Shown one piece after another: positions 1 to 11,993 of a stretch of 64,000 bases of DNA. The position numbers and the translations under genes were made by a program. The DNA comes from Phellopilus nigrolimitatus. Its lineage: Eukaryota > Basidiomycota > Agaricomycetes > Hymenochaetales > Hymenochaetaceae. Where the stretch lies: positions 62,001-126,000 of the forward strand of contig JAJOHG010000060.1 in the NCBI GenBank assembly GCA_021029095.1. Direction: 5' to 3'. The notes under the pieces are model-generated. The model ran no database searches, was not told where the DNA came from, and saw nothing but the letters and a program-made list of their open reading frames with translations. Within the stretch, counting starts at the first letter, position 1; each line of letters begins with the position of its first letter.

Positions 1-350
1 TTCAGGAGCTGGCTTCACGAACTCTTCGACCTATAAGTAACACCTATTAGAATCTTATCTTCATGAGGTTTAGAGTGTAAAATCACCTCGTCTTTACTAA
101 GGTGTTGGCCGTAAAGCGCGCTGTTTGGAGTGCTGACAGCGTAAAGCGAATCCTCAAGTCCAGCCATATCACTGTTCACAAGAGCAAGACGCAGGTTGAG
201 CACCTGATCCGCAGGCGCGGCACCGATCTTGACAAAACCATTTGGCGCGCTTGCGCGCTGCTCATGCAGTACTAGACTGCGAGACACCGGATTCGCAGCG
301 ACGGCGGCGACGAAAGCCACGGGCACAAGGAATCTGAAGCTCGAGAGCAT
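1..350 (-). CDS. Sedolisin (S53) peptidase, N-terminal part, runs off left edge
   Basis: This is the 5' end of a secreted serine-carboxyl peptidase of the tripeptidyl-peptidase/sedolisin family. Exon 1 is 350-87 (88 codons from an ATG), an intron occupies 86-31, and exon 2 starts at 30 and continues past the window edge. The first 19-20 residues form a signal peptide. The prosegment motifs ADQVLNLRLALVNSD and SALYGQHLSKDE match the two complete copies at 3012 and 11993, and the first intron sits at exactly the same codon. Only part of the activation prosegment is visible, so activity cannot be judged. It diverges from the copy at 3012, with 2.6 kb between the two starts. Its upstream region differs from the block shared by the other two copies, so it may be regulated separately. 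Confidence 0.85.
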
Positions 351-418
351 GGCGGAACGTCTGGACTCGAGGATGGCCTGCGAAAAGGCTGGATAGAAAA
401 CGCGGTCGAGAGTCCGAG

Positions 419-425
419 ATTTATA
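419..425 (-). promoter_or_regulatory. TATA box of the left-edge sedolisin
   Basis: On the minus strand this reads TATAAAT, about 70 nt upstream of the ATG at 350. That position suits a fungal TATA box. It lies in sequence not shared with the other two sedolisin promoters. Confidence 0.45.
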
Positions 426-2350
426 CCCGGGGAAGCGACATGGAAGTTAACTTTCAAGATACAGGCCGACGTTGCGACCATGCATGACAGGTGCTTCGGG
501 AGCTAAGCCATCGGTGCAACGTCCGCCAAGTGAAGGTATCCACGCGCACAGTAAAGCACTGGCGAGAAGTTCATGTGGTTGGAATATTAGAAATAGAACT
601 AGGCTTGCATCTGCGGGACCCCTGGGATCAGTCCAATGTTCCCGAACTAAGAAGTGGTCGATCATAAGACATACGCTGCGAGATTATTGTCGACCAATAT
701 ACAAACAGATTTTGAAGCCTGTTTCATCCACCACGCACGGCTTCCTCTGGTGACTGCAAGGAGGTGTGAGGAGAGCTGCGGATATCTCACCGTTTTATCA
801 TGTATTGGATGTGACATTGTGTCAATTTCACGAAGCACAAATGGGCTTCAGGGCCAAGACTGATATGAGGTCGTTTTTAAAACAGCATGACGGTAGGAAT
901 AAAGAACGCACTTTATGGGGATAACAGAGTTGACACGATCTTCCAGCGTGAACCTGAAGTGATCTGTCAAATTTGTTAAACTGATCACAAAGCGCAGAAA
1001 CTCGAACCTAAAGCAACAGCATTCTTCTGACAAGAGTCGCCAAATGTCCGCTGTCGATGACTTCTAAATGGACAATGCTTGTAGGAATGTGAATAGGCTG
1101 AGCCCGAGCGTTTGTTTGTCACCGTTGTCCAGGCGAGCGATGAAGTTCGTGGTAACCCTGGCTGTTTTTTGTCGAAGAATGGCCAGTCTCAGAAGCTGCT
1201 CCAGGGGTCTCTATTCAGCGGGAATGGTGGAATGGTGGAAGTCGCAAAGGTCGGCACGATGATAAGGATAGATGCTGATGTGTGCGACGATGCGCGACAC
1301 CGCACGCACTGGGCTTCTGTGACGTGGCAGCTCGTTCTCACTGCGTCGTCCTCTCCCCGTCCAGCCGCCATACGAGTTTATCAAAATTCGAAATATTTGT
1401 TCTTCTCAGTCTTTTCGTTCTCACTGTATCTGTATTAGCATATGGATTTCATTGTGGTCATTTGCTTCTCTCCATTGGCTTCACCAAGTCAAACATCGCG
1501 ATAAGGCCTAAATTATCTTTCCTCGAAGTTCCTTACCGCTGCTTGCCGCGACGCCCATGCCCTGTTCTGTTGTTTTCTGATCTTCTGGTCCCGGGCTGGC
1601 GATGTCTTGCCGTTCACTGAGTGAATCTCAGTGAGCAGAAGTCGCAGAAGTCGTGTTCTTTGTTTTCAGAGTGCTTCTTCACGATAAGCGCAGGTGCACC
1701 TGACATGTGGACTCGACCCAACCTCTCACAAATGCTTCAACTCGCCGATATCCCAAACCGCCTAGCATTATAATATCAAGAATTCACGGGCCCGGAAAAT
1801 CAGATGCATTCGAGCACGGTGGCTTGGCATACGATATGCTATCTTATACGTCTTCCTGCGAGATTCCTATACCCAACTTTCCGCCGAGTTATTGACTTCG
1901 AGGACGTCTTCTGATATTATCTGAATGAAGTATAATCATCTAGCAGTCATGACTCTTGTCTATTCAGTGCGTGCTTCAAGCTCGTTCATATGCCGGAAAG
2001 GACATTCAGGTATTGTTTCACTGTTGGTTCTTATATGTATGTCTGTGTATCGAGAACCCAAGAAAAAGACAATCCGTCCTCAAGGGTGCGAACCTTCATG
2101 CTTTTCTTATTCGTCATTCTTTGCGCATCCTAATGACACAGCCAACTACGGGCTTACTCCTGTACCTTCGAACTCGTGCTTTAGTCGCTCACGCGCTGAT
2201 ACGCCGGATCCTTCAGGTGGGATTCGAGGATAATTACAGGGCGGTATCTGTACGAGCGTCAGTCTGAGATATCGGTGATTTTGGATTTCTATCTTCATAG
2301 TCGTAGGCCTACGACTTCGAGGGTAAAAATCCAGATGTAGACTCGTAAGT
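426..2350. other. Intergenic, no supported gene
   Basis: I see only short open stretches without family signatures or a consistent splice pattern. Pieces such as 1112-1438 read through in two frames and look non-coding. This is the shared upstream region of two divergent sedolisin genes. Confidence 0.5.
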
Positions 2351-2355
2351 ACCTA

Positions 2356-2767
2356 ACACATACCTAATCGCTCATTCTACGGTGAAATATATCTCCCTGA
2401 GGTTCAAAACGACACCGAACTTTCTGTCAACCAACTTGGAGCAGACTATCCGTCTGAGAATTGGAATGGAACAGCGCTACCCGAGAACTTAACGACTGCT
2501 GTCTGGAACCTCAAGACTATGGCGGTTAAACGAACAATGGGAAAGACACTAAACATGAAAATTTACAACCTGCGTACTTCCGAAAAAGACCCGACATTTC
2601 TTTACGGTTGTTTCGCATTGCTTCTTCGCTCTCGTACGGTTCCGCGACTTGATGTAGGCGGCTTCCGCTGCACCTGCATTTTTATCAGATTTCATGTTGG
2701 ATCCTCCCCGTATTTCGACAAGAATAAACTTGCTGAGTCGCACAGGTATTATTCCAAAAAATTGTGA
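2356..2767 (+). pseudogene. Open stretch, possible gene remnant
   Basis: One frame stays open for about 137 codons with no start ATG in its first third (first in-frame ATG about 2520). Its first part has coding-like composition with N-glycosylation-type sequons (NDTELS, NWNGT, ENLTT), which suggests a former secreted protein. The second part loses this character. I do not recognise the family. It could be an exon fragment of a decayed extracellular enzyme, or chance. Confidence 0.25.
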
Positions 2768-3011
2768 TTTTCGTATTCCTAGCGGGCAGAGGGGTAAAGC
2801 AAGCACTGCTGTGACTCTGTGAGTCACAAGAGAAGTTCTTGTGATACGCAAATGATTCGGTGTGATCTTCCCGCGCGACCACCACAAAATTCCGTAACCG
2901 TAGCGCCCAAAGGCCACGGCTTTCTCGCCAATCAGAAGAACAGAACAGTCGACATATATTTCGACGGAATCCAGATGTCGGCCGCAATAAATCCCTCACT
3001 GTCTTTTCTCC

Positions 3012-4962
3012 ATGTCCTCTAGCTTCAAGTTCCTCGGTTTTGCGTCTCTTGTCGCCGCCGTCGCTGCAAATCCGGTGTTCCATAATCTGGTACTGCACGA
3101 GAAGCGCGAGGGCGCGCCAAATGGTTTCATCAAGCTCGGTGCTGCGCCTGCGGACCAGGTACTCAACCTGCGTCTCGCTCTTGTGAACAGCGATATGCCC
3201 GGACTAGAGAGTTCGCTGTATGCTGTCAGCACACCTGGCAGTGCACTCTACGGCCAACATCTCACGAAAGAGGCGGTAAGTTTATTCTTTGAAATAATTC
3301 TCTAAAAATAAAATTCTGATAGGTTATCTATAGGTCGAGGAATTCGTGAAGCCAGCTCCTGAATCGGTTTCGATTGTGAATGAATTCTTCGCGGCTCAAA
3401 ATGTCACCGCCAAATCCATCTCACCAGCAGGCGATTGGCTCGCGTTCTCTGTTCCCGTCAGCAAAGCAAACGAAATATTCGGTGCAAACTTTTCTGTATT
3501 CCAGCACGAGGAGACCGGAAAGCAGTCCGTGCGCACACTCGCTTATTCGATTCCTGCCGCGCTCAAAGGACACATCGACCTTGTTCACCCAACAATCACG
3601 TACTTGATTCTTTCTTTATCTTTCTCGTGTACTAACGGTTTTTTTTTCAGTTTCTCAAATTCACTTGCACACCTTCCTCTCGTTTCTTCTCCCGTCTCCG
3701 CCGTTGCCGGAGTCCAGAACCTTAGATCACGTGCGAACGTACCCTCCTCCTGCGATTCGACTATCACGCCGAAGTGCCTCCAGGCGCTGTATGGCATTCC
3801 GACGACCCTCGCGACAGAATCTTCGAATACACTTAGTGTCCCAGGCTTCGTTGAAGAATATGCGAACCATGCCGACTTGACGTCGTTCTTGAAAACCCAT
3901 CGGCCTGATCTCTCCGCGAATACCACTTTTCAGCTCCAGACGCTCAACGGCGGCTCGAACTCTCAGAATGCGAGTGAAGCTGGCCCGGAGGCGAATCTCG
4001 ACATCCAATATACGGTTGGTCTTGCGAGTGGAGTGCCAACAACGTTCATATCTGTCGGGGGAAACATCACAAGTGATGGGTTTGGTAATCTTTTAGACAT
4101 CATGGCCAACTTCGTGCTCGGAGAGAGCAACCCGCCGCACGTTCTTTCGACGTCGTATGGCTTGAACGAGGACGATGTCCCACCAGCGCTGGCAAAGTGA
4201 GTTGGTTAATCTTCTGGGTTTCTCAACGTACTCGAATCTACTTCTAGCAAAATTTGCAACACGTTCATGCAATTGGGAGCTCGTGGCACGACTGTTGTGT
4301 TCGGCTCTGGAGATGGTGGTGTCGGAGGTTTGCAGCTTGGAAACACGACCTGCTCGGCTTTTGTGCCAACTTTTCCGGCTGGATGTCCCTTCATAACCTC
4401 TGTCGGCGCAACGACACTTATCAAGGAGACGGAAACCGCAGCGAATTTCACAACAGGCGGATTCTCGAACTACTTCGGCATGCCTTCGTATCAGGCGTCC
4501 GCAGTCAGTTCATTTCTCGCTGCGCAAGGCTCGACGAACAACGGACGCTTCAACACCTCTGGGCGCGCATTCCCAGACGTTGCTGCGCAGGGCGTAAATG
4601 TAGAGATTGTTGTGGGTGGAAAGACCCAGACAATCTGGGGCACAAGCTGCGCGGGCCCGATCTTCGCGAGCGTCATTGCACTGCTCAATGATCGCCTCAT
4701 TGCCGCAGGAAAAGCGCCGCTCGGCTTCCTCAACCCGCTCCTGTACTCTGCTACTGGTAAAGCGGCGCTCAACGATGTAACGAGCGGTCCGTGCTTCTGT
4801 TTCTATCCAGCGGAATAAAATTGCTGATTCATACTAGGTAATAACCCAGGTTGCGGTACAAGCGGATTCACCGCTCGTACCGGCTGGGATCCCATCACTG
4901 GCCTCGGTACGCCCAACTTCCCTGCACTCATGGGCGCTGTGGGTTTGGAGACTCCGAATTGA
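3012..4962 (+). CDS. Secreted sedolisin / tripeptidyl-peptidase-like S53 peptidase
   Basis: Complete five-exon gene: 3012-3275, 3334-3599, 3651-4196, 4248-4786, 4838-4962, giving 579 residues. It should be secreted and cleave peptides at acidic pH, as known for the family. The order is signal peptide (about 1-20), a prosegment to about residue 200, then the catalytic domain. The catalytic triad is visible as Glu290 and Asp294 in EANLD and Ser492 in WGTSCAGP. The oxyanion Asp is Asp381 in GSGDGG. The C-terminal GWDPITGLGTPNF segment is the usual calcium-site region. Introns are 51-58 nt. The 51-nt second intron is a multiple of three and has no in-frame stop, so retention would add 17 residues. 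A near-identical gene lies inverted at 10058-11993. Whether it is an endo- or tripeptidyl-peptidase cannot be decided here. Confidence 0.93.
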
Positions 4963-7900
4963 AGCGGACTCGAAGTACATAATATGGACAGCGATTTTTC
5001 TCAGGACTCTGATTCTTCTTTTATTCTCAGGCGTCATGTGGACGTGTGAATACTTATGGAACAAAATATAAATTTAATGCTGATGACATTGCGGCACAGA
5101 CGTCTTCATCACAGTCGCTTTGCAATGCATTGATAGTGCTACGGACAGGATTCGGATGTTCTGACAAGACACCAGCCGTGACTCTGCTTTTTTGAGTGGT
5201 TCTCTTTCCCCCTTTCAGCATATTGTTCACAAATACTGGATTATAATTAAAATAAGTTGTATTTGTACCATTCCTGGAGCATGTCCCAGTAAAGTCCTTT
5301 CTTGATGGTAGGAGCAAGATTTAAACGGGAAGGTAAACAGCAGTGAGAGACGGCTGACACCCTCGGAGCTTCTTAAGAGACCTGAACCGTAACGAGACGA
5401 GGGCTTCTAATATGCGCCTGTCATCCAATCAAATGGTCTTTACGATCATGTAGTATACTGAAATTCACGCAGGCCAGAAACGGGGCATCCGGGCTCGTCA
5501 TGAATGCCGAACAGCTCTTGATCCATTTCCCGAACGAAACGCGACCTGCCCGGATGCGCAAGTCCAGAACACACGAAGAAAGACTATTCCGAATTATTAG
5601 ACTGTGATCTCCGTCGACCGACGGCTGCTTCTCTAGGCTTCTTCCGGATGTCTCATAGCGAGTTGAGTCTCCGCATTGATGTTTGGCTGCACATGAAACT
5701 GATCGTGAACGCAAGACGACAGTGCGTATTTGCAGGAGCAAAGAAGATTGTTATGAGGACAATCGCTGACAAAGGACCCATACACGACATTTCCAGATAC
5801 AGTGGTGCTGCGAGCTTAGAAGACTACATCAGTCTAGAAAGCCGACTGCATGTCAAGCTTGGACTCATGACAAAAGAAGTAGGCATTGTGAACGCACTAG
5901 CACGTAGTCAGTAGTGCTTTTGTGAAGAAGCCAAACGGCTGACAAAAAGGCGTAAAAAGAAGCGACAAAGAATATATCAGGTATGCAGCATTAAAGCATT
6001 AGATATAGCCATGAAATGGACTAGAGTGCGGGTATCAAACCGTAAAGCACAGATCTCAATGCTCTCAATGTTGAATAATAATAGGTAGTCACATACACCG
6101 AGGAACCCGAAACCTGTGCAGGGAAGGCTAAGTTCGTCAGCTTCATTCGGAACTTCGTGAAGAAAGGCTAGAATCGTACGGACTCGAAAGACCGGGTACG
6201 AGAGGGTGCACTTCTAAATGCACGCGAAGTTAAGCAAAAGAAAAATCCCTGAGAGCGCTAAATTGGCACGAACGGGGTGGATGACCTCTCACTCGTGAAC
6301 GGAGCCATTGCGCGCATCGCAGTTGCCAAACCAACAGCGCTTTCGTGTCTCAAAAGGACGCCCTTCTTTCGCATTGCGCGTCTTTTATTTTCTCCTAAGA
6401 ACGCAAGAGCGCGGTGTCCCATGACAAATGGCCGATTCCAGCGCTTTCCGGAGACGCACAACCTGACTTCTAGATCAAATCGTAAGCTCCGCTCAGGGAG
6501 AGCCACTGTAAGTTTTCGAAAGAGGTCATGCAGCTCACTGGAGATTGCATTACAGTGACTCATAGCTTGATGTCGTTCAGCCGCAATCACCTTTTTAACA
6601 ATGCCACAAATTGATGCTTCAAAACATTTCCGTGATTTCTCCGAGCTCTAGAAAACCAAGGGAGGTATCCTCGTCTTCCCAAAGCGGATCTTCAAGTTTC
6701 AAGCCTCGCGCCTTAAAACGAAGGTGTCAAGAAATACGGAGCAATCAAGGCATTGAAAACATCTTTCGAGTGAGTCATTACGATAGTTGTGATTGAATAT
6801 CTGCAATTGAGAACACGTTACTGAGGACCTGACCAGTTTATCCGAAAATACGGTATGAATATTCTGTGCTGTCATCCAGCAGATTGCCACTATTCTGAAT
6901 ATGTGCCAAATCGAAGAAAATCCGGAAATCTTCAGTTCGTGTCAAGAGTGGAGCTCGTTTGCGGGCTTGAAGCCGAGTAACGTAAAATACCGATTGATCG
7001 CAAAAAAAGACCCTCGTACCATCGATTACGCGTTACAATCTTCTTTCAACATGGATATTTCTTGGCTGCGTTATGAAGAATCTCCCGTTCCTCGCTATCA
7101 AATCAACTCCTTCGTGATGCTGATATACGTTAAGCTCGGACGATTTATCAACAACAGCTCGGTGAACTCCTATGATTAACAGGCTCCTTACAGCTTGCCT
7201 TGCTCCAGATTCCCAGAGGCGAAGATGAAAACAGCGCTTTACAATGGCAATTCACCCATACCCAACCATGAGTCAGTGTTATTCATAGACGCTCAAGTTC
7301 TCATTTTCCCGATCACCATCACTTGGACTAGGACAACACATTTGCCAGCTTAACTTGCATATGGGTCTCAACAAATTGCCCGGTTCCACCTCGTTTTGGC
7401 TTATATGCATGAGGCCATAAACCCTAAAGACAACTAAGTGGAGGCTTGTCGCGTCTATTTTCATCTTCGTTGATATTGACTCGATCCCCAAGTTGTCGGA
7501 GAGGCGTACTCACAGTCCGGGGGGCGTCAACATTAGCAAGATGCACGCGGACATTCCACCTCTTTCCCGAGCGCCACGCATGGAAATGGCCTCCTCGGTG
7601 TCTTTGAGGTGTATCTATGCGTGTATGAGTGGCACGTTACGAAGATAGGCTCAAGATCACCGAAAACGTTCATCGGACGCCGAGTGAGTCTCTTTTTAAT
7701 CAGTTGTCCTCAACTTCTTTCGTTGAACCAACATTCTTCGACTTCTCTCAGTGTACTACGTACAACGGGGAAAGTATAATCAGTGTTAAGTTGCACGTTG
7801 TAGCGTACAAGCGAGACGAGAAGTAGGTCTCATCATTCTCTATTCAACCGGACCAGAAATCACTTTTCCCACTCATTTAAATCCCACCTACATGCTTTTT

Positions 7901-8349
7901 CAATTCTCCGATGCCCGATCAAAGATAAGAATGCACGAGTACATCAAGTATGTCATACTTTGCCTCACCTCCAATTGATTCAATGAATTTATATCCTGTG
8001 TGCCATATGCAAAGGCGCCGAGTACATGGTGCTCGACTGCTGCTGAAATTCTCCATTTCATCCCTAGACTGCTCGGACGTTTCGCAAAAACAAATCGGTG
8101 CCTTGGTATTTTGTGATTCTTGATACAGTACGCGAGATTTCCCTGACTGGGTTACATCGACTCGTCCGGGATCCTGGAACACGCCATGACACTGAGGCAT
8201 ATTGCACGTATAAATACGAATGTTGTCTGTGTATTATCAGATCAGAGCAGCAAGCGTAACTCATCGCCCTACCTAGATTATTCTCCGACGTTACCTCTCC
8301 CACATCACAAAACGCCTTGCGAGACCACTCGAACTACCTTGGAGGCGCC
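4963..8349. other. 3.4-kb intergenic stretch, only short open frames
   Basis: The first roughly 60 bases are the 3' flank shared with the inverted sedolisin copy. The rest holds scattered open frames of 60-110 codons (for example 5648-5914 plus, 6901-7179 plus, 6258-6590 minus) without motifs, signal peptides or convincing splice sites. I support no gene here. Confidence 0.5.
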
Positions 8350-9436
8350 ATGATTCGGTCTACACTGAGAGCTGGTTTCAATTTCCCCAACTGGATGAGC
8401 TACCACGCATGGACTCTCTTCCTATTCACCAAGTCCGATATCAAGACGACGCTCATCCCTATTGTAAGCTTGTTCTTAATTTATTCGATCTCTCAGAATC
8501 TCATTCGCTTTACTCCGGACTCGCCTTCCAGACGTGCCTCGCAGCCGCTTCTGCCCCACTTGCTTCCTTCTCGCGTCTCCCGCCTACGGTTTTCTGGATC
8601 TGGTTCCAGCTCCTCCAATTTGACGTCTCCAACCAGACGCTCGCGCCCGAGGAGGACATGTACAACAAGTCCTATCGGCCGCTGCCTGCAAAACGTATTT
8701 CCCTCCGTACCGCGCTCGTCTTGCGTTGGGTACTCCCGCTGCTATGTTTTGCCTGGAGCGCGAGCTACAGTAAGGAGGTACTGTGCGCGAGCATCGCAAA
8801 CTGTGCTCTGACGTACATTTACGATGAGATGGGGTTCGCAGCGGGCCACTGGGCGAGCAGAAATATTGTCAATGCGATGGGCTTCGCGAGCTTTGAAATT
8901 GGCGCTTGTTTGATTGCCGGTATGTTTGACATCCATCATATCTCTCATGAAATAAATATGAATAGACTTTCGCTCCTGAAGGGAACAATATGCACACCCT
9001 CGACTCCATCTCGCTCCTTTCCGTACTCTGCAGCGCGGGTATCTTCGCAACGACAATTCAGGCGCAGGACTTCAAAGATATTGCAGGCGATGCACTCGTT
9101 GGACGGCGCACACTTCCGCTAGTCTATCCATCCATCGCGCGTCCGACTTTGATGCTCGCGCTTGCGGCATGGAGCATCGGGCTCAGTAAAGTCTGGGGAC
9201 TGAACAAGGAATCCGCGCTCGCATTCAATTTGCTCGGCGTGGCTGTGGGCGGACGATTCATCGCGAAGAATACCATGAAATCGGACCAGAGGAGTTTCTA
9301 TTTATATAATGTAAGTCAGGAGCTTTGGGGTTTCTAAGCAGAGTCGAGATTAATGGGATGTCACTATTGATATTTCCAGGTCTGGCTTTCCCTCGCACAC
9401 TCACTTCCCGCATACTTCCGTTTTGTCGCTACTTGA
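8350..9436 (+). CDS. UbiA-superfamily prenyltransferase (fungal type)
   Basis: Four exons, 8350-8463, 8532-8919, 8982-9310 and 9380-9436, encode 295 residues. It is a polytopic membrane protein of the intramembrane prenyltransferase family; the substrate is unknown. The first metal/diphosphate motif is the fungal variant FDVSNQTLAPEED, and the second is QDFKDIAGD, about 120 residues later. Further family marks are FTKSDIKTT near the N-terminus, the RPLP after motif one, and AHSLP at the C-terminus. Hydrophobic segments lie between these. ATG 8350 is chosen as the first Met in frame; 8395 is an alternative. It lies between the arms of the sedolisin inverted repeat. No terpene cyclase or other pathway gene is seen nearby. 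A 23-base inverted copy of part of exon 2 lies just downstream. Confidence 0.88.
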
Positions 9437-10057
9437 GAAGACTGAAGCAGTATAGTACTATTGCGCATATTGGCAAATGATGTACTTAGAAAATGTAGAC
9501 TATATATAATCATATCGAAAATTTCTACCTGCTCAGTGACCAGTTTCAAACCCATCTCATCGTAAATGTACGTTAAAGGCCGCGGTTCATTTTCAAAATG
9601 TCTGTCTTTCTTGTTGCTGTACCATCCCACTTTATATAGCTCCCATTAGCAAGAAATGACTTTGCAGGGTCCAGGAACGATATGGATACAATATATTTAA
9701 AATCCAGCCCAGTACTTGTAAGCAGTATGGGAAGAAGGGATTGAGAAGTACTCGAAGAGCCTTGGTTGGCGTACGGGCAGAACATCCGAAACATGTCGCT
9801 GTAGTTCAATGTCATCGTATTAAAGATAGACTGTGGTGGAGAAGCCTGCTCAACACGCTGTCATGAACATGAGCATAATTGTTTCAATAATTTGTTCGCA
9901 ATTATAAGCGACAGCCACGATGTTACGAAGTTGTATTATGTTTAATAAATATATACGCGTCACAAACGATGCTTAAAAATAAAAAAAGCGAAGAATCAGA
10001 GTCCTGAGAAAGATTGTCCTCCATACTATGTACTTCGAATTCGCTTCAGGTCAGCAT
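9437..10057. other. Convergent intergenic region with inverted UbiA fragment
   Basis: This lies between the UbiA-type gene and the 3' end of the inverted sedolisin. It contains a reverse copy of part of UbiA exon 2 (9549-9572). From about 9985 it contains the sedolisin 3' flank that is also found after 4962. No further gene is seen. Confidence 0.6.
9549..9572 (-). repeat. Inverted fragment of UbiA exon 2
   Basis: On the minus strand these bases repeat at least 23 consecutive bases of the plus-strand exon around 8811-8833, and encode the same residues LTYIYDEMG in frame. Similarity ends abruptly on both sides. Chance identity of this length inside one window is very unlikely, so this is a small inverted duplication or the stump of a second copy. 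Confidence 0.8.
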
Positions 10058-11993
10058 CTACAACCCCACAGCGCTCAGAAGTGCAGGGAAGTTAGGTGTA
10101 CCGAGTCCAGTGACGGGATCCCAGCCCGCACGTGCGGTGAAGCCATTCGTGCTACAGCCTGGATTGTCACCTATAGAATGGATTGGCAATTGTGTTCCGC
10201 TGGATGAAAATAGAAGTACGCACCGCTTGTGACATCGTTGAGCGCCGCCTGGCCAATAGCAGAGTACAAGAATGGGTTGAGGAAGCCGAGCGGCGATTTT
10301 CCCGCGGCAATGAGGCGATCGTTGAGAAGCGCAATGACGCTCGCGAAGATCGGGCTCGAGCAGCTCGTGCCCCAGACAATCTTGGTCTTCCCGCCCACAA
10401 CAATCTCGACATTATCGCCCTGCGCAGCAACGTCTGGGAATGCGCGCCCAGAGGTGTTGAAACGTCCGTTGTTCGTCGAGCCTTGCGCAGTTAGAAATGA
10501 GCTAACTGCGGACGCCTGATACGAAGGCATGCCGAAGTAGTTCGAGAAGCCGCCTGATGAGAAGTTCGCTGCGGTCTCCTTGATACGCGTCGTTGCGCCG
10601 ACCGAGGTCATGAATGGGCATCCAGATGGGAAGGTTGGCACGAAAGTCGAGCAGGTTGCGTTTCCAGGCTGGGAGCCCCCAGCACCGCCGTCGCCGGAGG
10701 CGAAGAGAATGGATGTGCCGCGAGCTCCTAATTGCATGAACGCGTTGCATAGTTGGCTAGAAATAAGTTGAGCACGCGGAGAAATTCAGAAAAGAAATCC
10801 ATTCACTTCGCCAGCGCTGGTGAGACTTCGTCCTCGTTCTGAGCGTACGATGTCGTGAGCACGTGCGGCGGGTTACTCTCACTGAGCAAGAAGTTGATCA
10901 TGATATCTAAAAAACCCTCAAGCCCACTGCTCGTGATGTTCCCCCCGACAGATATAAACGTTGTTGGCACTCCGCTCGCAATGCCAATTGAATACTGAGT
11001 GTCGAGGTTCGCTTCCCCGCCGGCATTGCTCGCATTCTGCGGGTCTGAGCCGCCGTTGAGAGTCTGAAGCGTAAACGTAGTGTTCGCGGGGAGGTCTGGC
11101 CGTTGGGCTTTCAAGAACGACGTCAAGTCAACCTGGTTGGCGTACTCTCCAACGAGGCCTGAGACGCCGAGTATATTTGAGGACTGCGTCACGAGCGTTG
11201 TCGGAATGCCGTATAGAGCCAGAATACACATCGGCGTGACAACGGAATCGCATGAGGAGGGTACGCTCTGACGCGTAGTGAGGCTTCGCGCTCTGGAAAC
11301 AATGGGAGCAGGAGAAGAAACGACAGGAAGGTGGGCAAATGGATTTTCGAAACTGAAAAACCGTTAGTACACGAGAAAGATAAGGAAAGAAACAAGTTCA
11401 AGTACGTGATTGTTGGGTGAACAAGGTCAATATGTCCTTTGAGCACGGCAGGAATCGAATAAGCGAGTGTGCGCACGGACTGCTTTCCGGTTTCCTCGTG
11501 CTGGAATACAGAAAAGTTTGCACCGAACATTTCGTTTGCTTTGCTGACGGGAACAGAGAACGCGAGCCAATCGCCTGCTGGTGAGATGGATTTGGCGGTG
11601 ACATTGTGAGCCGCGAGGAACTCATTCACAATCGAAACCGATTCAGGAGCCGGCTTCACGAATTCCTCGACCTATATGTAACCTATCAGAATCTTATTTT
11701 TAGAAGATAATCTCAGAGAATAAACTTACCGCCTCTTTCGTGAGATGTTGGCCGTAGAGTGCACTGCCAGGTGTGCTGACAGCATACAGCGAACTCTCTA
11801 GTCCGGGCATATCGCTGTTCACAAGAGCGAGACGCAGGTTGAGTACCTGGTCCGCAGGCGCAGCACCGAGCTTGATAAAACCATTTGGCGCGCACTCGCG
11901 CTGCTCGTGCAGTACCAGATTATGGAGCACCGGATTTGCAGCGACGGCGGCGACAAGAGACACAAAACCGAGAAACTTGAAGCCAGAGAACAT
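10058..11993 (-). CDS. Secreted sedolisin / S53 peptidase, inverted duplicate copy
   Basis: Complete five-exon paralog of the gene at 3012. Exons in transcription order are 11993-11730, 11671-11406, 11352-10807, 10756-10224 and 10170-10058, encoding 573 residues. The first three exons have exactly the same lengths as in the other copy. Exon 4 is two codons shorter, and the protein stops a few residues earlier. The triad is kept: EANLD, and Ser in WGTSCSSP. The oxyanion Asp is in ASGDGGAGG. The acceptor side of intron 3 is rearranged. Differences cluster in the linker after the prosegment (after LVHPTIT) and at the extreme C-terminus. About 60 bp upstream of the ATG and about 55 bp after the stop are also shared, so the duplication carried its flanks. 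Both copies look functional. Confidence 0.93.

Noticed and set aside
3600..3650. Reading through sedolisin intron 2 as coding
   Set aside because: The 51 bases are in frame and open, but they have GTACTT...TTTTTTTCAG signals, the paralog has an intron at the same codon, and removal restores family spacing.
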